Part shown: in pieces, positions 19,457 to 29,771 of the stretch
Numbering within the stretch: position 1 is the stretch's first letter
Layout of the letters: each line of letters opens with the position of its first letter
NCBI GenBank assembly: GCA_032834875.1
Contig: CP135238.1
Location: forward strand, 2,084,001-2,148,000
Source: Sulfuracidifex metallicus DSM 6482 = JCM 9184
Lineage (GTDB): Archaea; Thermoproteota; Thermoprotei_A; Sulfolobales; Sulfolobaceae
Reading direction: 5' to 3'
DNA length: 64,000 nucleotides
Notes under the pieces: generated by a model
What the model was told of the DNA's origin: nothing
The model's database searches: none
The model's input: only the letters and a program-made list of their open reading frames with translations
Position numbers and translations under genes: made by a program

Positions 19457-20595
19457 TACTGAGCCACCCCAGAAGTGTTTCCTACTCCTACTACTACTAC
19501 TATATCTCCTGGATGAGTTCTTTCCTGTATTATTCTCTTCAACATTTGCATTATTCTCGACGACGCATCATAAACGGATTTCCTCATTTCAGTTATAGCT
19601 TCCTCCATTCCCATTTTAACTATTAACGCGTCTATAGGAATACCGTACTTTACGGCTATTCTCTCTATAGCTATTTTCTCAGGACCTGGGTCTCCCATCG
19701 CAACTCCGGTTCCCTCCGCTACACTCCCTGTTTCCTCGCCTTCTAACTTCAATGCGGCATCTACGGTTATTATCCTCTTTATGTTACCTTTGTACTCTTC
19801 AACTACGTTAGCCACTGCCTCACCCGGTCTTCCCACAGTAGCCATAGGGCCTTCGGCTTTCACTACAATTAGTTTCCTTCCCTCGAATTCCACTTCTCCT
19901 GCAATGGTATCCCTGCTTGGGTTCCATTTATTTTGAGAATTCATTAGGAGGTTAGCAGCAACTAAAGGACCCAAAGAATCCCCAACCGGTATGCCTTTCA
20001 TAAATGTGCTCATAGCCTTAGAATATGCCTCAGATATCTTCACCAATTGAGGGACGACCATTTGCAACTGATAGAGAATGAAAACGCTATTTGTCTTCTT
20101 TGCTGAAATGAGATAGTGCCTAATTACCTTGTGTATCATGTTCAACGAATTAACTACTTCCGCGGAAACCTCCAATTTACTCCTGGTTACTGGATCTATA
20201 TTTGGAACTGCTAACTCCATTATATCCCTTATTTTGTCTTCCGTAGTTCTCATCATCAACCTCATCCTTCCTATGATATCTGTGGGTTCTACTGAAACTG
20301 GATCTATAGTAAATATTTCCGAGATTCTATCTATAACTTCCTCTGGTTTCTGGACTCCTTTAGAAGAGAGTACGTCATGCATCTTTTTCTTGGAGTCCTT
20401 TAGATAGTTTTCAATTTGAGCTAGTTGAGCCTCTATTCCTCTAGAAAGGAACATCATGCTAATTTTTGTACCAGGACCTGGAAGAGCGAGTATCATGTAA
20501 AATAGAAATATTCCTACAAACAATAGGGTATCTAGGAAAGTGTAAGAATTCGAAGATATACCGCTAGAGGAGGCTAAAGCTATTAAAATGCTCAT
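19456..20595 (-). CDS. DUF1512 family membrane-anchored protein
   Basis: 379 residues with one N-terminal membrane segment (about 20-42, [19 protein letters not shown]). A long cytoplasmic region follows: a helical part (about 55-120), then an alpha/beta part with [20 protein letters not shown] and [19 protein letters not shown]. The C-terminus holds [17 protein letters not shown]. The pattern matches the archaeal DUF1512 family of unknown function. The conserved glycine/aspartate-rich loops look like a ligand- or nucleotide-binding site, but I infer no activity. The small zinc protein is coupled behind it. Confidence 0.8.
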   Translation of the reverse strand: MSILIALASSSGISSNSYTFLDTLLFVGIFLFYMILALPGPGTKISMMFLSRGIEAQLAQIENYLKDSKKKMHDVLSSKGVQKPEEVIDRISEIFTIDPVSVEPTDIIGRMRLMMRTTEDKIRDIMELAVPNIDPVTRSKLEVSAEVVNSLNMIHKVIRHYLISAKKTNSVFILYQLQMVVPQLVKISEAYSKAMSTFMKGIPVGDSLGPLVAANLLMNSQNKWNPSRDTIAGEVEFEGRKLIVVKAEGPMATVGRPGEAVANVVEEYKGNIKRIITVDAALKLEGEETGSVAEGTGVAMGDPGPEKIAIERIAVKYGIPIDALIVKMGMEEAITEMRKSVYDASSRIMQMLKRIIQERTHPGDIVVVVGVGNTSGVAQ

Positions 20596-20639
20596 GTTGT
20601 ATCTTAACTCTTCTCTCAGTTCTACAAATTAAACTTTAT

Positions 20640-21548
20640 TCAAGAATCATTAATATCAGTGGTTACTATCGATTTATCCTTCCCTATGTATATTGTATGT
20701 TCGAACTGAGAAACTACGCCGCCTCTAGCTTCGATTAGAACAGGGTATCCGTAGAGTCTACCCTTTTTGGTTAAGGAACTCAGAATTGACCTAATCTCAT
20801 TAGCATCTCCCAAATTCTTTAACCATCTTTCATTAAATGGCAAATAATTGAATCTCTTAAAAATTTCAGTTAGATACTTAATTTCAATATCGCTTAAACC
20901 TTTTTGGTCTATATTTCTTACTGAGTATATCGTGACTTGCTTTCCTTCTACCACAAAGCCTGCTCCATCTGTTGCAAATGGCTCTATAGCATATGTATTA
21001 CCTTCTTGAAGGAAACTTGTGTTCCTTTCATGAATGTTGGGTATGAATACACCAGCATGAAGTTCATAGCGTCTTATCAAGTGACCGCCCAAGTTCCTGA
21101 TTGGCTTATATCCCTTCATTTTGATTGTCTTCTCTATCATTTTGCCTATATCTCCTATACTACTACCTACCCTAGAGTTCATTATTGCTACTTTTAATGC
21201 GTCCTTAGATGCATCTAGAAGTTTTTCGTATCTACTGCCTAAACTTACGGTTACTGCAGTGTCTGAAATATAACCGTCTATGTGCGCTCCAATATCTAAC
21301 TTTACTACCGCATCTGCAGGTATTGTTTTCTCATCTTCTATTAGAGGACTATAATGTGCTGCCTCAGAATTTATTGAGAGATTACATGGAAAAGCTGGAA
21401 AAGCACCAGATTCCATTATTATTTTTTCTACTGCCTCGCAAATATCTAAGACTTTAGCTCCCTCTTTAATTAGCCTTGCACCTTCATCTCTAGCTTTTGC
21501 CCCTATTTTTCCTGCCTCAAGGACTTTCTTTAGTTCCTCGTCATTCAT
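20640..21548 (-). CDS. map: methionine aminopeptidase, type II
   Basis: Removes the initiator methionine from nascent proteins using two metal ions. The 302-aa sequence has the type II (archaeal/eukaryotic) pattern. Metal ligands are visible in [20 protein letters not shown] (two Asp) and in [19 protein letters not shown] (His). Further ligands are in [15 protein letters not shown] (Glu) and the C-terminal SQFEHTIYI (Glu). A helical insert typical of type II lies at about 215-265. The ATG at 21548 faces the MBL hydrolase gene across 56 bp. Confidence 0.96.
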   Translation of the reverse strand: MNDEELKKVLEAGKIGAKARDEGARLIKEGAKVLDICEAVEKIIMESGAFPAFPCNLSINSEAAHYSPLIEDEKTIPADAVVKLDIGAHIDGYISDTAVTVSLGSRYEKLLDASKDALKVAIMNSRVGSSIGDIGKMIEKTIKMKGYKPIRNLGGHLIRRYELHAGVFIPNIHERNTSFLQEGNTYAIEPFATDGAGFVVEGKQVTIYSVRNIDQKGLSDIEIKYLTEIFKRFNYLPFNERWLKNLGDANEIRSILSSLTKKGRLYGYPVLIEARGGVVSQFEHTIYIGKDKSIVTTDINDS

Positions 21549-21604
21549 GCTCTTTAATTGGATTACCTAAACTTTAATCTTTGTCTTGATTCATTTTATA
21601 ACAA

Positions 21605-22285
21605 ATGCTAACGATAAGATGGTTAGGTCATGCAGCAGTTGAAATAAAATTTGATGGATATAAAATTCTCATAGATCCATTACTTAAGGATAACCCAATG
21701 AATAAAGTTCCGATTGAAGAGTTTAAAGACATTGACTTGATAGGTATAACCCACGATCATTACGACCATTTAGGAGACGCTTTAGAACTTATGAAGATCA
21801 ACCAAAAGGCAAAATTGATAGCAACATGGGATTTGGAAAATTTCCTCAATAAAACACATAACATACCTTGGGAAAGAATGATACCTGCCAACGTAGGTAG
21901 TTATATCGACGTCGATCAGGTGAAGGTAGCCTTAACTAAGGCTGTACATTCTAGCGAGCATGGGGATCCAACCGGAATAGTGATAAAGTTGGGCAGCACT
22001 ACATTATATCACGCAGGAGATACTGGGCTATTTGAAGATATGAAACTTATAGGAGAACTATTTTCTCCCGACTACGCAATGTTACCGTCAGGGGGCAGGT
22101 TTACAATGGATCCATATCAATGTGGAATAGCGGCTTCAATGATAAAACCGAAGAAAGCTGTAATACCAATTCATTATAATACTTGGGACTTGATAAAGGT
22201 AAATATATCTGACTTCGAAAAATACGTGAAAGAGAGAGGGTTTAAGCCTTTAATTCTCTACCCTGGACAAGAAAAGGAGCTGTAA
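21605..22285 (+). CDS. metallo-beta-lactamase-fold metal-dependent hydrolase (UPF0173 type)
   Basis: 226 residues. The MBL motif HxHxDH reads GITHDHYDHLGDALEL. Further metal ligands appear in KAVHSSEH, LYHAGDTGLFEDM and IPIHYNT near the C-terminus. It begins LTIRWLGHAAVEIKFDG, the typical UPF0173 start. These proteins are annotated as metal-dependent hydrolases with unknown substrate, some resembling L-ascorbate-6-phosphate lactonase. It ends 4 bp before pheS, so it probably shares its transcript. Confidence 0.9.
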   Translation: MLTIRWLGHAAVEIKFDGYKILIDPLLKDNPMNKVPIEEFKDIDLIGITHDHYDHLGDALELMKINQKAKLIATWDLENFLNKTHNIPWERMIPANVGSYIDVDQVKVALTKAVHSSEHGDPTGIVIKLGSTTLYHAGDTGLFEDMKLIGELFSPDYAMLPSGGRFTMDPYQCGIAASMIKPKKAVIPIHYNTWDLIKVNISDFEKYVKERGFKPLILYPGQEKEL

Positions 22286-22289
22286 AACC

Positions 22290-23690
22290 ATGTTAAGCGA
22301 AAAAGAAAGAAATATTGTAGATTACCTTTCGAGTAGAGGACAAGCGACCTCAGATCAAATATCTAAAGACTTAGGAATGGATTACAGTTCTGTACTTAGC
22401 CTGCTTGAATTGCTTAAGTCTAAAGGTATAGTGGACATCGAAGTTAACGAAGAGGAAGAAGTTGAGCTCACTGAGGAGGGAAAGGAAAGGGCAACGAAAG
22501 GTTTACCTGAGGAAGTTTTAATTAATGAGATATTGAAAGGAAAAGAGGTCAAGATTAACGACGTTAAGGATAAAATGGGAGAAGACTTCAAAATAGCGAT
22601 AACTTGGGGTAAGAAGAAAAACCTGATTGAGGTTAAAGGAGGAGTTGTAAAACCTAAGGTAGAACACTATGTTTCTCCAGAGCTAGAAACTCTCAGAAAC
22701 CCAAATCCGAATTCTCCTTTCATCGACGTTCTTGTTAAGAGGGGGCTCCTAAAGAAGGGCAAGAAGGTAATAGCCAAAGTTACGTTATTGAAACCAATAG
22801 CTAGCCAGACAGAGATGATAACGACGTTAACGCATGACATATTAGTTAACGAAAGCTGGAAGAACAAGGAGTTTCGCCCCTTCAACGTTGAGGCTTTTCC
22901 TCCCTTTTTCCCTTTAGCTAAAAAGCACTTCTTCAAGGAATTTCTAGACAAACTGAAGGACGTAATGGTAGGACTTGGATTTAAGGAAATAGTAACTGAC
23001 TACATAGAGATAGAATTTTACAACTTCGACCTCCTATTTCAGCCACAAGATCATCCTGCAAGGGAAATCCACGATAGTTTCTCTATAAAAGGAAATGGTA
23101 ACGTGAAGGATAGTAATCTCATAAGCAACGTAAAGGAGATGCATGAAAAATGGTGGAAATATACATGGAACCCAGATATCTCTAAAAGGCTATTGCTGAG
23201 GAGTCACACAACTGCTACAACTGCAAGGACATTAGCTAGTAGACCTACTCCACCATTTAGATCCTTTACTATAGGAAAGGTTTTCAGGCCTGATGCGATA
23301 GATGCCACACATATACTGGAATTTCATCAACTAGATGGATTAATAATAGAGGAAGACTTCAGCTTCAAGGATCTGTTAGGGGTCTTGAAGGAAATCTTTG
23401 CAAGGATAGGCATTGAGAAAGTAAAATTTAAGCCAGCTTACTTCCCCTTCACGGAACCCAGTGTAGAGGCATACGGCTTAATAGGAAAACTTGGGTGGGT
23501 TGAGTTAAGCGGAGCTGGAATGTTAAGGCCTGAAATTCTAGAAGCAGTAAAAGTGAAAGGAAGGGCGGGAGCTTGGGGTTTAGGAATAGAAAGATTAGCT
23601 ATGCTTTACACTGGAACAGACGATGTGAGGAAGCTCTATTCATATGACATAGAATATCTTAGGGACAGAAAGGTGAGCTTAAGATGGTAA
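22290..23690 (+). CDS. pheS: phenylalanyl-tRNA synthetase alpha subunit
   Basis: Catalytic subunit of the alpha2beta2 enzyme; 466 aa. An N-terminal winged-helix tRNA-binding domain (about 1-75; ATSDQISKDLGMDYSSVLSL) precedes the class II core. Visible motifs are FQPQDHPAREIHDSF, LRSHTTATTARTLA, IGKVFRPDAIDATHILEFHQ and GAWGLGIERLAMLYTGTDDV (motif 3). The 3' end overlaps pheT by 7 bp, giving a two-gene unit. Confidence 0.97.
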   Translation: MLSEKERNIVDYLSSRGQATSDQISKDLGMDYSSVLSLLELLKSKGIVDIEVNEEEEVELTEEGKERATKGLPEEVLINEILKGKEVKINDVKDKMGEDFKIAITWGKKKNLIEVKGGVVKPKVEHYVSPELETLRNPNPNSPFIDVLVKRGLLKKGKKVIAKVTLLKPIASQTEMITTLTHDILVNESWKNKEFRPFNVEAFPPFFPLAKKHFFKEFLDKLKDVMVGLGFKEIVTDYIEIEFYNFDLLFQPQDHPAREIHDSFSIKGNGNVKDSNLISNVKEMHEKWWKYTWNPDISKRLLLRSHTTATTARTLASRPTPPFRSFTIGKVFRPDAIDATHILEFHQLDGLIIEEDFSFKDLLGVLKEIFARIGIEKVKFKPAYFPFTEPSVEAYGLIGKLGWVELSGAGMLRPEILEAVKVKGRAGAWGLGIERLAMLYTGTDDVRKLYSYDIEYLRDRKVSLRW

Positions 23691-25303
23691 CTATAAATTT
23701 AAATAGAGAAAGATTATTAAAAAAATTAAATTTAAGAGAGGATGAGCTAGAAGATTTATTATTTAACTTAAAGTCTGAGTCTAAAGTTTCTGGAGATTCT
23801 ATAGAAATAGAAGTAAACGCTGATAGACCGGACCTATTCTCATCTGACGGACTTAAGAGGGCAATTGATGGGTTAAAGGAGAGAGCAGTCGGGGAACCTA
23901 AGTATCCCGTTTTTGAATCAGACTATGAATTAAAAGTAGAAGAGGTTAGGAAAAGACCATATGCTATAGCTGCCATAGTTAAGGAAATAAAGCTAGACGA
24001 AGAGTATTTAAAGGAAATAATTCAGTTACAAGAGAAATTACATGCCACAATAGGGAGAAAGAGAAAGAAAGTAGCTATAGGAATTCACGACTTAGGTAAA
24101 ATAACTAGCAAAACTATCGTTTACAAGGAAGTTCCGTTGGATTACAAATTCGTCCCATTAGGTGAAAGAAGGCTACTTGAGGTTAAGGAAGTATTACAGT
24201 CAACTAACCAAGGAAAGGAATACGGTAACATTTCAATAGACCAAGATAGGGGAACTATGCCTGCTATAATGGAAGAAAATGGAAACGTAATGAGTATTCC
24301 TCCTGTAATTAATTCGGAGCATACAAGGATAACCCAAAAAAGTAAAGATCTTTTCATAGACGTAACTGGAACCTCTTTACATGCAGTTCTTCAAACGATA
24401 AATATACTCATATCTAATTTGGCTGAGGGAGGAGGTAAAATCTATTCAGTTAAAATACATTCTAGAGACAGAATTGACATCATGAAAAGGGAAGAGTTAG
24501 TAATCGATAAATTAAGGGTACAAAAAGTATTAGGTCTAAGATTAGATGAAAAAGAAATACAGCACCTTTTAGCTAAGGATAGAATAGATTATTTCCTTGA
24601 GTCTAGCTCAATAATAATACCTCCTTACAGAGTAGACATCATTAGAGACGAGGATATTGCGGAAGATATAGCAATGATGTATGGATATTCCAAGATAGAG
24701 CCACAAAGATTTGTTAGCTATAAATTAGGAACGTATGATAATATCACATTAATAGAAAGAACTATTAAGGAGTTGAGTATAGGTGCCGGATTCCAGGAAG
24801 TTTTCACATATGTATTGACCAAAAAGGACAACTTGATTGGAGATTATGTAGTTATAGAAAATCCTATTTCTGATGAATACAATGCAGTTAGAAATTCACT
24901 AATACCAGTCATATTAGACTTCTTATCTAAAAATCAGCACTCTAGATTTCCTGTAAAAATATTTGAAAGCGGAGATATTGTAGTTAGAAACAAAGACAAT
25001 GAAACTGGATATAAGAACGAAAGAATGCTTACCATTGCATTAATGGATTCTAAGGCTGGATACGAAGAGATACAGTCACCATTACATCAGATTCTGCTCA
25101 ATCTTTCAATCCAACCTAAATATTCAAGTAAGGAGTCGCCTTACTTCATTAAGGGAAGAAGTGCATCGGTGATAATAGGAAATAATGAGGAGATAGGTTC
25201 CTTGGGAGAGATAAGGCCAGAGCTGTTAAAGAAATTCGATATAAAATACCCCGTTGCTATAGCTGAAATATCTCTGAATAAAATTCTACCCCACGTTTAT
25301 TGA
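23684..25303 (+). CDS. pheT: phenylalanyl-tRNA synthetase beta subunit
   Basis: 539-residue archaeal-type beta subunit, shorter than the bacterial one because it lacks the N-terminal EMAP and C-terminal RNA-binding domains. B3/B4 editing-domain features are seen at about 85-275 (HATIGRKRKKVAIGIHDLGK; IPPVINSEHTRITQ). B5 is in IIIPPYRVDIIRDEDIAED. The catalytic-like module at the end has GAGFQEVFTYVLTKKDN and PVKIFESGDIV. It starts with ATG at 23684 inside the end of pheS. It converges with the CinA-like gene, overlapping by 7 bp. Confidence 0.96.
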   Translation: MVTINLNRERLLKKLNLREDELEDLLFNLKSESKVSGDSIEIEVNADRPDLFSSDGLKRAIDGLKERAVGEPKYPVFESDYELKVEEVRKRPYAIAAIVKEIKLDEEYLKEIIQLQEKLHATIGRKRKKVAIGIHDLGKITSKTIVYKEVPLDYKFVPLGERRLLEVKEVLQSTNQGKEYGNISIDQDRGTMPAIMEENGNVMSIPPVINSEHTRITQKSKDLFIDVTGTSLHAVLQTINILISNLAEGGGKIYSVKIHSRDRIDIMKREELVIDKLRVQKVLGLRLDEKEIQHLLAKDRIDYFLESSSIIIPPYRVDIIRDEDIAEDIAMMYGYSKIEPQRFVSYKLGTYDNITLIERTIKELSIGAGFQEVFTYVLTKKDNLIGDYVVIENPISDEYNAVRNSLIPVILDFLSKNQHSRFPVKIFESGDIVVRNKDNETGYKNERMLTIALMDSKAGYEEIQSPLHQILLNLSIQPKYSSKESPYFIKGRSASVIIGNNEEIGSLGEIRPELLKKFDIKYPVAIAEISLNKILPHVY

Positions 25304-26079
25304 GGAGAAACTCCAAACTTTTCCTTAATTTTTTCTTCTAATTCCTTTCTACAGCTCTTAACTAAATCCACTATTTTGTCCCTTGAAGGCGAGCTTCCTG
25401 CAATTTGAATTTCCAATTCTGGATCTAACAATTCTCTTCCTTTTGGATGAGATTTTACATAAAGGTTATATTTTTTTACTATTTCCTTAATTACTGACGC
25501 TAATGAAGATTCCCCAACGCCTTTAATAGTAAAGGATTCCTCGTAATAGAAAACGTTTGGCTTAACCTTTAAGTGAGTTAAAATAAAATTCTCTAAAACA
25601 TTCTCCATCTCCCGCGGTACTCCAGGCGTACAAAGGAATTGAATACCTTTATATTCAAAAGTTACACCCGGAGCTATACCCTCGTCATTTCTGACCGGCA
25701 TTGCCCCGTGAGGTAAATATGCCATCTTTTCCCTTTCTTCAGTGAGTGGAAGACCTTTCTTAGAGTACTTTTCTTTTATCATAGCCAGAGCTTCTTGGTT
25801 AATTTCCAAGCCTAGATTCAGCGCGTTCCCTATGGATTCTAAAGTTTTATCATCGTAAGTTGGACCTAAGCCCCCAGAGGTAACTATCAGGTTCGGATTC
25901 TTTCTAATAGAATCGACTATAGTCTGTTTGATGTCCTCTTCATCGTCTCTGATAGCTATTATCCTTTTTACCATAAATCCAATTGAAGTTAATCTCCACG
26001 CTATATGTGACGCATTTGTATTGATGGTCCTTCCAATTACTACTTCATTTCCTATTGTTATGATCTCAGCTATAGCCAT
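25297..26079 (-). CDS. molybdopterin-binding domain protein, CinA N-terminal type
   Basis: 260 residues from the ATG at 26079 (MAIAEIITIGNEVVIG). A start at 26121 is possible but would collide with the divergent aminotransferase gene. It contains the MoaB/CinA signature ITIGNEVVIGRTINTNASHI, VTSGGLGPTYDDKTLESIG and FLCTPGVPREMENVLENF. Only the CinA N-terminal (COG1058) module is present; there is no deamidase domain. Archaeal proteins of this kind are annotated as nicotinamide mononucleotide deamidase-related, and ADP-ribose pyrophosphatase activity is known for some. The substrate here is uncertain. Confidence 0.87.
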   Translation of the reverse strand: MAIAEIITIGNEVVIGRTINTNASHIAWRLTSIGFMVKRIIAIRDDEEDIKQTIVDSIRKNPNLIVTSGGLGPTYDDKTLESIGNALNLGLEINQEALAMIKEKYSKKGLPLTEEREKMAYLPHGAMPVRNDEGIAPGVTFEYKGIQFLCTPGVPREMENVLENFILTHLKVKPNVFYYEESFTIKGVGESSLASVIKEIVKKYNLYVKSHPKGRELLDPELEIQIAGSSPSRDKIVDLVKSCRKELEEKIKEKFGVSPQ

Positions 26080-26120
26080 TTCCACGGATTTATAAACTGA
26101 AACTTTAACTAAAATATTCA

Positions 26121-27338
26121 ATGGTTAACTATCAATCTTTCCTAGGAATAGAAACGTCCCTCTTAAAAAGCTCTGAGATCAGGGACTTACTTAAGTTAAC
26201 TGAGGGTAAAAAAGTCATAAGCCTAGCAGGAGGTCTTCCAGATCCGTCCACCTTTCCTTCAGAGGATATAAGAAAGATCACCGATGATATAATAAGGGAT
26301 GAGTCAGCTCAAGCTCTACAATATTCCACTACTTCTGGAGTTATGAGCTTCAAAAAGGAACTAGTAAACCTTTCTAAGATGAGAGGAATTTCCTCTATAA
26401 ATGAGGATAACATTTTCGTGACAGTAGGTAGCCAAGAAGCATTGTTCATGATATTTAACATTTTCATAGACAAGGGAGACTATATAGCAGTAGAAAATCC
26501 ATCTTATTTAGCTGCTCTCAATATATTGAGGGCTAGGCAACCTAACTTCATAGGAATAGATGTAGATCCACAGAAAGGAACTAACTTAGATCAACTTGAA
26601 GCCAAACTTAAGGAGTTAAAAAGAGAAAATAAAAAACTAAAAATGTTTTACGTCATACCAACAGCTCAGAACCCTGCAGGTACTACAATGAACTTTGATG
26701 ACAGAAAGAGACTGTTAGATTTAGCTTCTGAGTATGATTTTATAATAATGGAAGATGATGCATATGGTTTCCTAGTGTTTGAGGGAGATTCTCCTGCACC
26801 CCTTAGAGCTTTAGACAAGGAAGGTAGAGTTATATATACTAGCACTTTTAGCAAAATACTCTCTCCTGGACTAAGGCTAGGTTGGGTGGTAGCTGAAAAC
26901 GATGTTATAAAGGAGCTGGAAATATACAAGCAAAACGTAGACCTCCACACACCTACCCTCCCACAATATATCGCTAGGGAAGCAATAAAGAGAGGCGTGA
27001 TAATGAACAATTTACCTAAAGTAAAATCTACATACATAGAAAAAAGAGATGTAATGCTAAGTGCTATTGAGGAGAACTTCCCTAAGGAGGCTAAGTGGAG
27101 CCATCCCGTGGGCGGGATGTTTGTGTTCTCCTGGTTGCCAGAAAAGATAAATGCAACGAAGATGCTCGAGAAGGCAATGAATAGGGGTGTAGCATATGTG
27201 CCTGGCGCCAGCTTCTATCATGACTATAGCGGAAAGAATACCATGAGATTAAACTTCAGCTATCCCTCAAAGGAAGAATTGAAAAAAGGTGTAGAAATAC
27301 TATCTAAGGTAATCAAGGAAGAATTCTCAAATTCTTAA
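26121..27338 (+). CDS. PLP-dependent aminotransferase, 2-aminoadipate/aromatic type (LysN-like)
   Basis: 405-residue fold-type I aminotransferase. The PLP lysine is in [17 protein letters not shown] (about 240-250). Other PLP contacts are visible in [20 protein letters not shown] and [19 protein letters not shown], and the final Arg in [14 protein letters not shown]. The closest named relatives are archaeal and Thermus LysN, which makes 2-aminoadipate for LysW-dependent lysine synthesis, but family members also act on aromatic and branched-chain substrates. The lys operon at 54.9-60.5 kb makes a LysN role attractive. It converges with the next gene, overlapping by 26 bp. Confidence 0.87.
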   Translation: MVNYQSFLGIETSLLKSSEIRDLLKLTEGKKVISLAGGLPDPSTFPSEDIRKITDDIIRDESAQALQYSTTSGVMSFKKELVNLSKMRGISSINEDNIFVTVGSQEALFMIFNIFIDKGDYIAVENPSYLAALNILRARQPNFIGIDVDPQKGTNLDQLEAKLKELKRENKKLKMFYVIPTAQNPAGTTMNFDDRKRLLDLASEYDFIIMEDDAYGFLVFEGDSPAPLRALDKEGRVIYTSTFSKILSPGLRLGWVVAENDVIKELEIYKQNVDLHTPTLPQYIAREAIKRGVIMNNLPKVKSTYIEKRDVMLSAIEENFPKEAKWSHPVGGMFVFSWLPEKINATKMLEKAMNRGVAYVPGASFYHDYSGKNTMRLNFSYPSKEELKKGVEILSKVIKEEFSNS

Positions 27339-28191
27339 ACGCCTCCTCTACCTTAATTATCGTACCAATAGTGCTAGAAGGTATAGAAGATATTATGTCG
27401 CCTGAAAATGGAATATTTTCTTCTAATATTTTTCTTCCTATTTTCTTTAAAATTAGGTAATCTTCATCATTGATCTCGTTAATGGGAACAATTTCTATAT
27501 CTCGACTTAAAATCAACGGCCAGCTATTCATTATCTTTGGCATGAAAATTTTTCCTGTGCTTCTTAAAAGTCTAGGTGCAACCAAGCGTGCCCATGATCT
27601 AGTAGTTGAAATAATAATATTATCCCACTTTTTATCAAGGTTGCTAATTATCTCCACACCAAACTGCTTAAAAGGTAAGACGTTCCCCTCAGTAAATACT
27701 CCAATTTCACTTACATAATCCTTTAAAATAGCGGATGTAATTAGAGATACTAACCCCCCTCCAAGCATCAGTAAGGTTCCTCCATTTATTCTTTCTTTTA
27801 CCTTTCTAGCGAAGCTAACAAATGGCAACAATAGAGCCTCTTCTTGAACATCTCCTGGAATTACTTCAATTGAATCGTAAGGCACATTAGCCTCCTCCGA
27901 TAGAAGTCCGTTCAATTCCGTTCCTATACCTCCATAAGCGGAATATGGAGTAACGAGGATCCTCCTACCCCTTAAGCTAGGATCCACCTCTAAACCCGTG
28001 TCTTTTACTTTACCTATGCCAATACTACCTATGATAGTAGAAGGTTTTATCCATATAATTCCTAAGTAAACTGCGTTTTCAATACCGTTCAAGAGAACAG
28101 AGCAAGGGTGTAGAGCAACAAAATCCTTGTTAATTTCTTTGGGCGGAAGATCCTTTGCAATAATACCTTGATCGAAAACTACCGCCTTCAT
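27313..28191 (-). CDS. MDR-type (alcohol dehydrogenase-like) protein without zinc ligands
   Basis: 292 residues. The GroES-like N-terminal half ([37 protein letters not shown]) and a Rossmann part with [20 protein letters not shown] resemble medium-chain dehydrogenases. It is short for the family (usually 340-360), and I do not see the catalytic Cys/His or the four-cysteine structural zinc site. It is therefore a zinc-free, divergent member, perhaps a reductase or a non-catalytic relative. It sits on the minus strand between an aminotransferase and an HTH gene. Confidence 0.7.
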   Translation of the reverse strand: MKAVVFDQGIIAKDLPPKEINKDFVALHPCSVLLNGIENAVYLGIIWIKPSTIIGSIGIGKVKDTGLEVDPSLRGRRILVTPYSAYGGIGTELNGLLSEEANVPYDSIEVIPGDVQEEALLLPFVSFARKVKERINGGTLLMLGGGLVSLITSAILKDYVSEIGVFTEGNVLPFKQFGVEIISNLDKKWDNIIISTTRSWARLVAPRLLRSTGKIFMPKIMNSWPLILSRDIEIVPINEINDEDYLILKKIGRKILEENIPFSGDIISSIPSSTIGTIIKVEEAFKNLRILP

Positions 28192-28242
28192 CCTGAATCT
28201 TAAGACCCTTTATTTTTAAATTTTTCACTTTAAAAAGAAGTT

Positions 28243-28611
28243 GTGGAAAGGGTTTTTCACAACCTAAGCAAGGGTGCGAGGTATGACATTCTCTCCATTC
28301 TTCTTGAAAGACGGGGGAAAAAGGAATTAGCTACAGAGCTCGGGGTTTCCCCAGCACTCATAACAAAGTATATTAACAAGGTAACTCATCCTAGCGACGA
28401 GGTAATGTCGAAAATTTATGAAATATCTCAAGAGGATGAAAGGAAAAGAATAAACAGGATAATTATAAATGACATGGTTGAAAGCCTTCTGACTCTGGTT
28501 CAGAACGTCGACATAGAGGAGATAGCCGACAATGAAGAACTCAAAAAGTTAAAAGAAATTTTAAGTCAAATAGAAAACCATAACTTGTTAAGATCTTTTA
28601 GCTTCGTATAA
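28243..28611 (+). CDS. helix-turn-helix transcriptional regulator (XRE-like)
   Basis: 122 residues. A helix-turn-helix lies at about 15-48 (RYDILSILLERRGKKELATE then LGVSPALITKYINK). The C-terminal half is a predicted coiled or helical dimerisation region rich in Glu, Leu and Lys. The start is GTG at 28243 with a TATA-like TTTTTAAATTTTT about 30 bp upstream, which suggests a leaderless mRNA. It is divergent from the MDR gene (51 bp), the arrangement expected for a local regulator. It converges with the next minus-strand gene, overlapping by 24 bp. Confidence 0.8.
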   Translation: MERVFHNLSKGARYDILSILLERRGKKELATELGVSPALITKYINKVTHPSDEVMSKIYEISQEDERKRINRIIINDMVESLLTLVQNVDIEEIADNEELKKLKEILSQIENHNLLRSFSFV

Positions 28612-28977
28612 TGGACACGCTATACATAGCTCTGGGAACTTTAAAACCGAAATCCTCTTTATGCCGGTTTGTTCTAATGTTACTGCTTCAGCTGGGATGC
28701 CAAGTTTCTCAGGCTCGTTTACGTTCCATGCGGAGCATGCATCATTTTCCATATGTCTGCACGTCCTGGACTTCCACATTCCCTGAGATCTGGCAATGTT
28801 CAGCCACGTGATGCTCTTAGCTATGTTGTCTATCTTTTCGTTGAGTCTGGAGTGATCTATGTCGTTGTTGTCCCTTAGGCTCTTTATCTCTTCTTTTAAC
28901 TCCTTTAATTCTAACTCCAGATCAGATGCAGACAATAGTACAATACTAGGTTTTAGATTTTCTTCTAAAGTACTCAT
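28588..28977 (-). CDS. hypothetical cysteine-containing protein with coiled-coil start
   Basis: 129 residues, not recognised. Residues 18-60 form a heptad-like helix (LELELKELKEEIKSLRDNND). The second half contains cysteines spread as CRHMENDAC, then CIACPLYEA near the end: four cysteines and one histidine in a pattern that could bind zinc or an iron-sulfur cluster. No membrane segment. It starts 59 bp from the divergent DUF2192-like gene. Confidence 0.68.
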   Translation of the reverse strand: MSTLEENLKPSIVLLSASDLELELKELKEEIKSLRDNNDIDHSRLNEKIDNIAKSITWLNIARSQGMWKSRTCRHMENDACSAWNVNEPEKLGIPAEAVTLEQTGIKRISVLKFPELCIACPLYEAKRS

Positions 28978-29036
28978 GACATTTGTCTTAACTCAAATCC
29001 TTTTTAAGTGAATCAGCATATAGATGAGAGATTGTC

Positions 29037-29747
29037 ATGGTGAAGGACATTTACAAGCCCAAGGTCAAAGCACTAACAGATATATGGAGTATAATAATGC
29101 AGAAACCAGATTCTTATAATAGAGAAAAAGCAAAAATCCTTTTAGAGGAAAAATATAAAAAAGAAGGTATTTTACCATTTAGAGGCTTTAATGCAAACGA
29201 CGTTTATGAGAAGGAGTTATCTAGCCTATATGTAATAGGCAAATATGGCCTAGGCCTTGATGAGGAAGCGGAATCTCTGTTTTCTAGAGTTTTTTACGTA
29301 GAGGAAAATTACGAAAAGATAGAAACTATTATAAGGCATGGTAATCCTAAAGAAGCTTTCGAGGCGGCAGAAAGGAGCAAGGATTCCCTTGCTAGATCTC
29401 TCAGGCTCCTTTTCACCATGGTGGTCTTCTCCTTAGCTGAGGAGGATATCTTACTGAATGACCTTAGAACACTTTTTAATTCAGATACTGACGAAATAAA
29501 ACATACTGCTAAGAGCTTTTCCAGGTTTTATACTGCTTTTAGGCTTGCTGAGGGCATAGCTGAAGGAACAATAAGAGATAAGTACACATTTATTGCCAGT
29601 AAGAAGGCAATTTCAATAAAAATAGGGATAGATTATCCTTTACCCAGAGAAGATTACGTTGCTCTGATATCATCTAACGTGTTTGACGTCAAAGATAAAG
29701 TTATCAACAGAGTATTAGGAGTTAAGGTGCCACAAAGAAATTTTTAA
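29037..29747 (+). CDS. crenarchaeal conserved hypothetical protein, probably DUF2192
   Basis: 236 residues, soluble and mostly helical (KIETIIRHGNPKEAFEAAER, then SLRLLFTMVVFSLAEEDIL). The N-terminus MVKDIYKPKVKALTDIWS and the region EILPFRG-like EGILPFRGFNANDVYEKEL agree with the crenarchaeal DUF2192 family as I remember it; no function is known. It ends 24 bp before the CBS/HTH gene and probably shares its transcript. Confidence 0.75.
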   Translation: MVKDIYKPKVKALTDIWSIIMQKPDSYNREKAKILLEEKYKKEGILPFRGFNANDVYEKELSSLYVIGKYGLGLDEEAESLFSRVFYVEENYEKIETIIRHGNPKEAFEAAERSKDSLARSLRLLFTMVVFSLAEEDILLNDLRTLFNSDTDEIKHTAKSFSRFYTAFRLAEGIAEGTIRDKYTFIASKKAISIKIGIDYPLPREDYVALISSNVFDVKDKVINRVLGVKVPQRNF

Positions 29748-29771
29748 GAAACTAACAAATTATAATTAACG

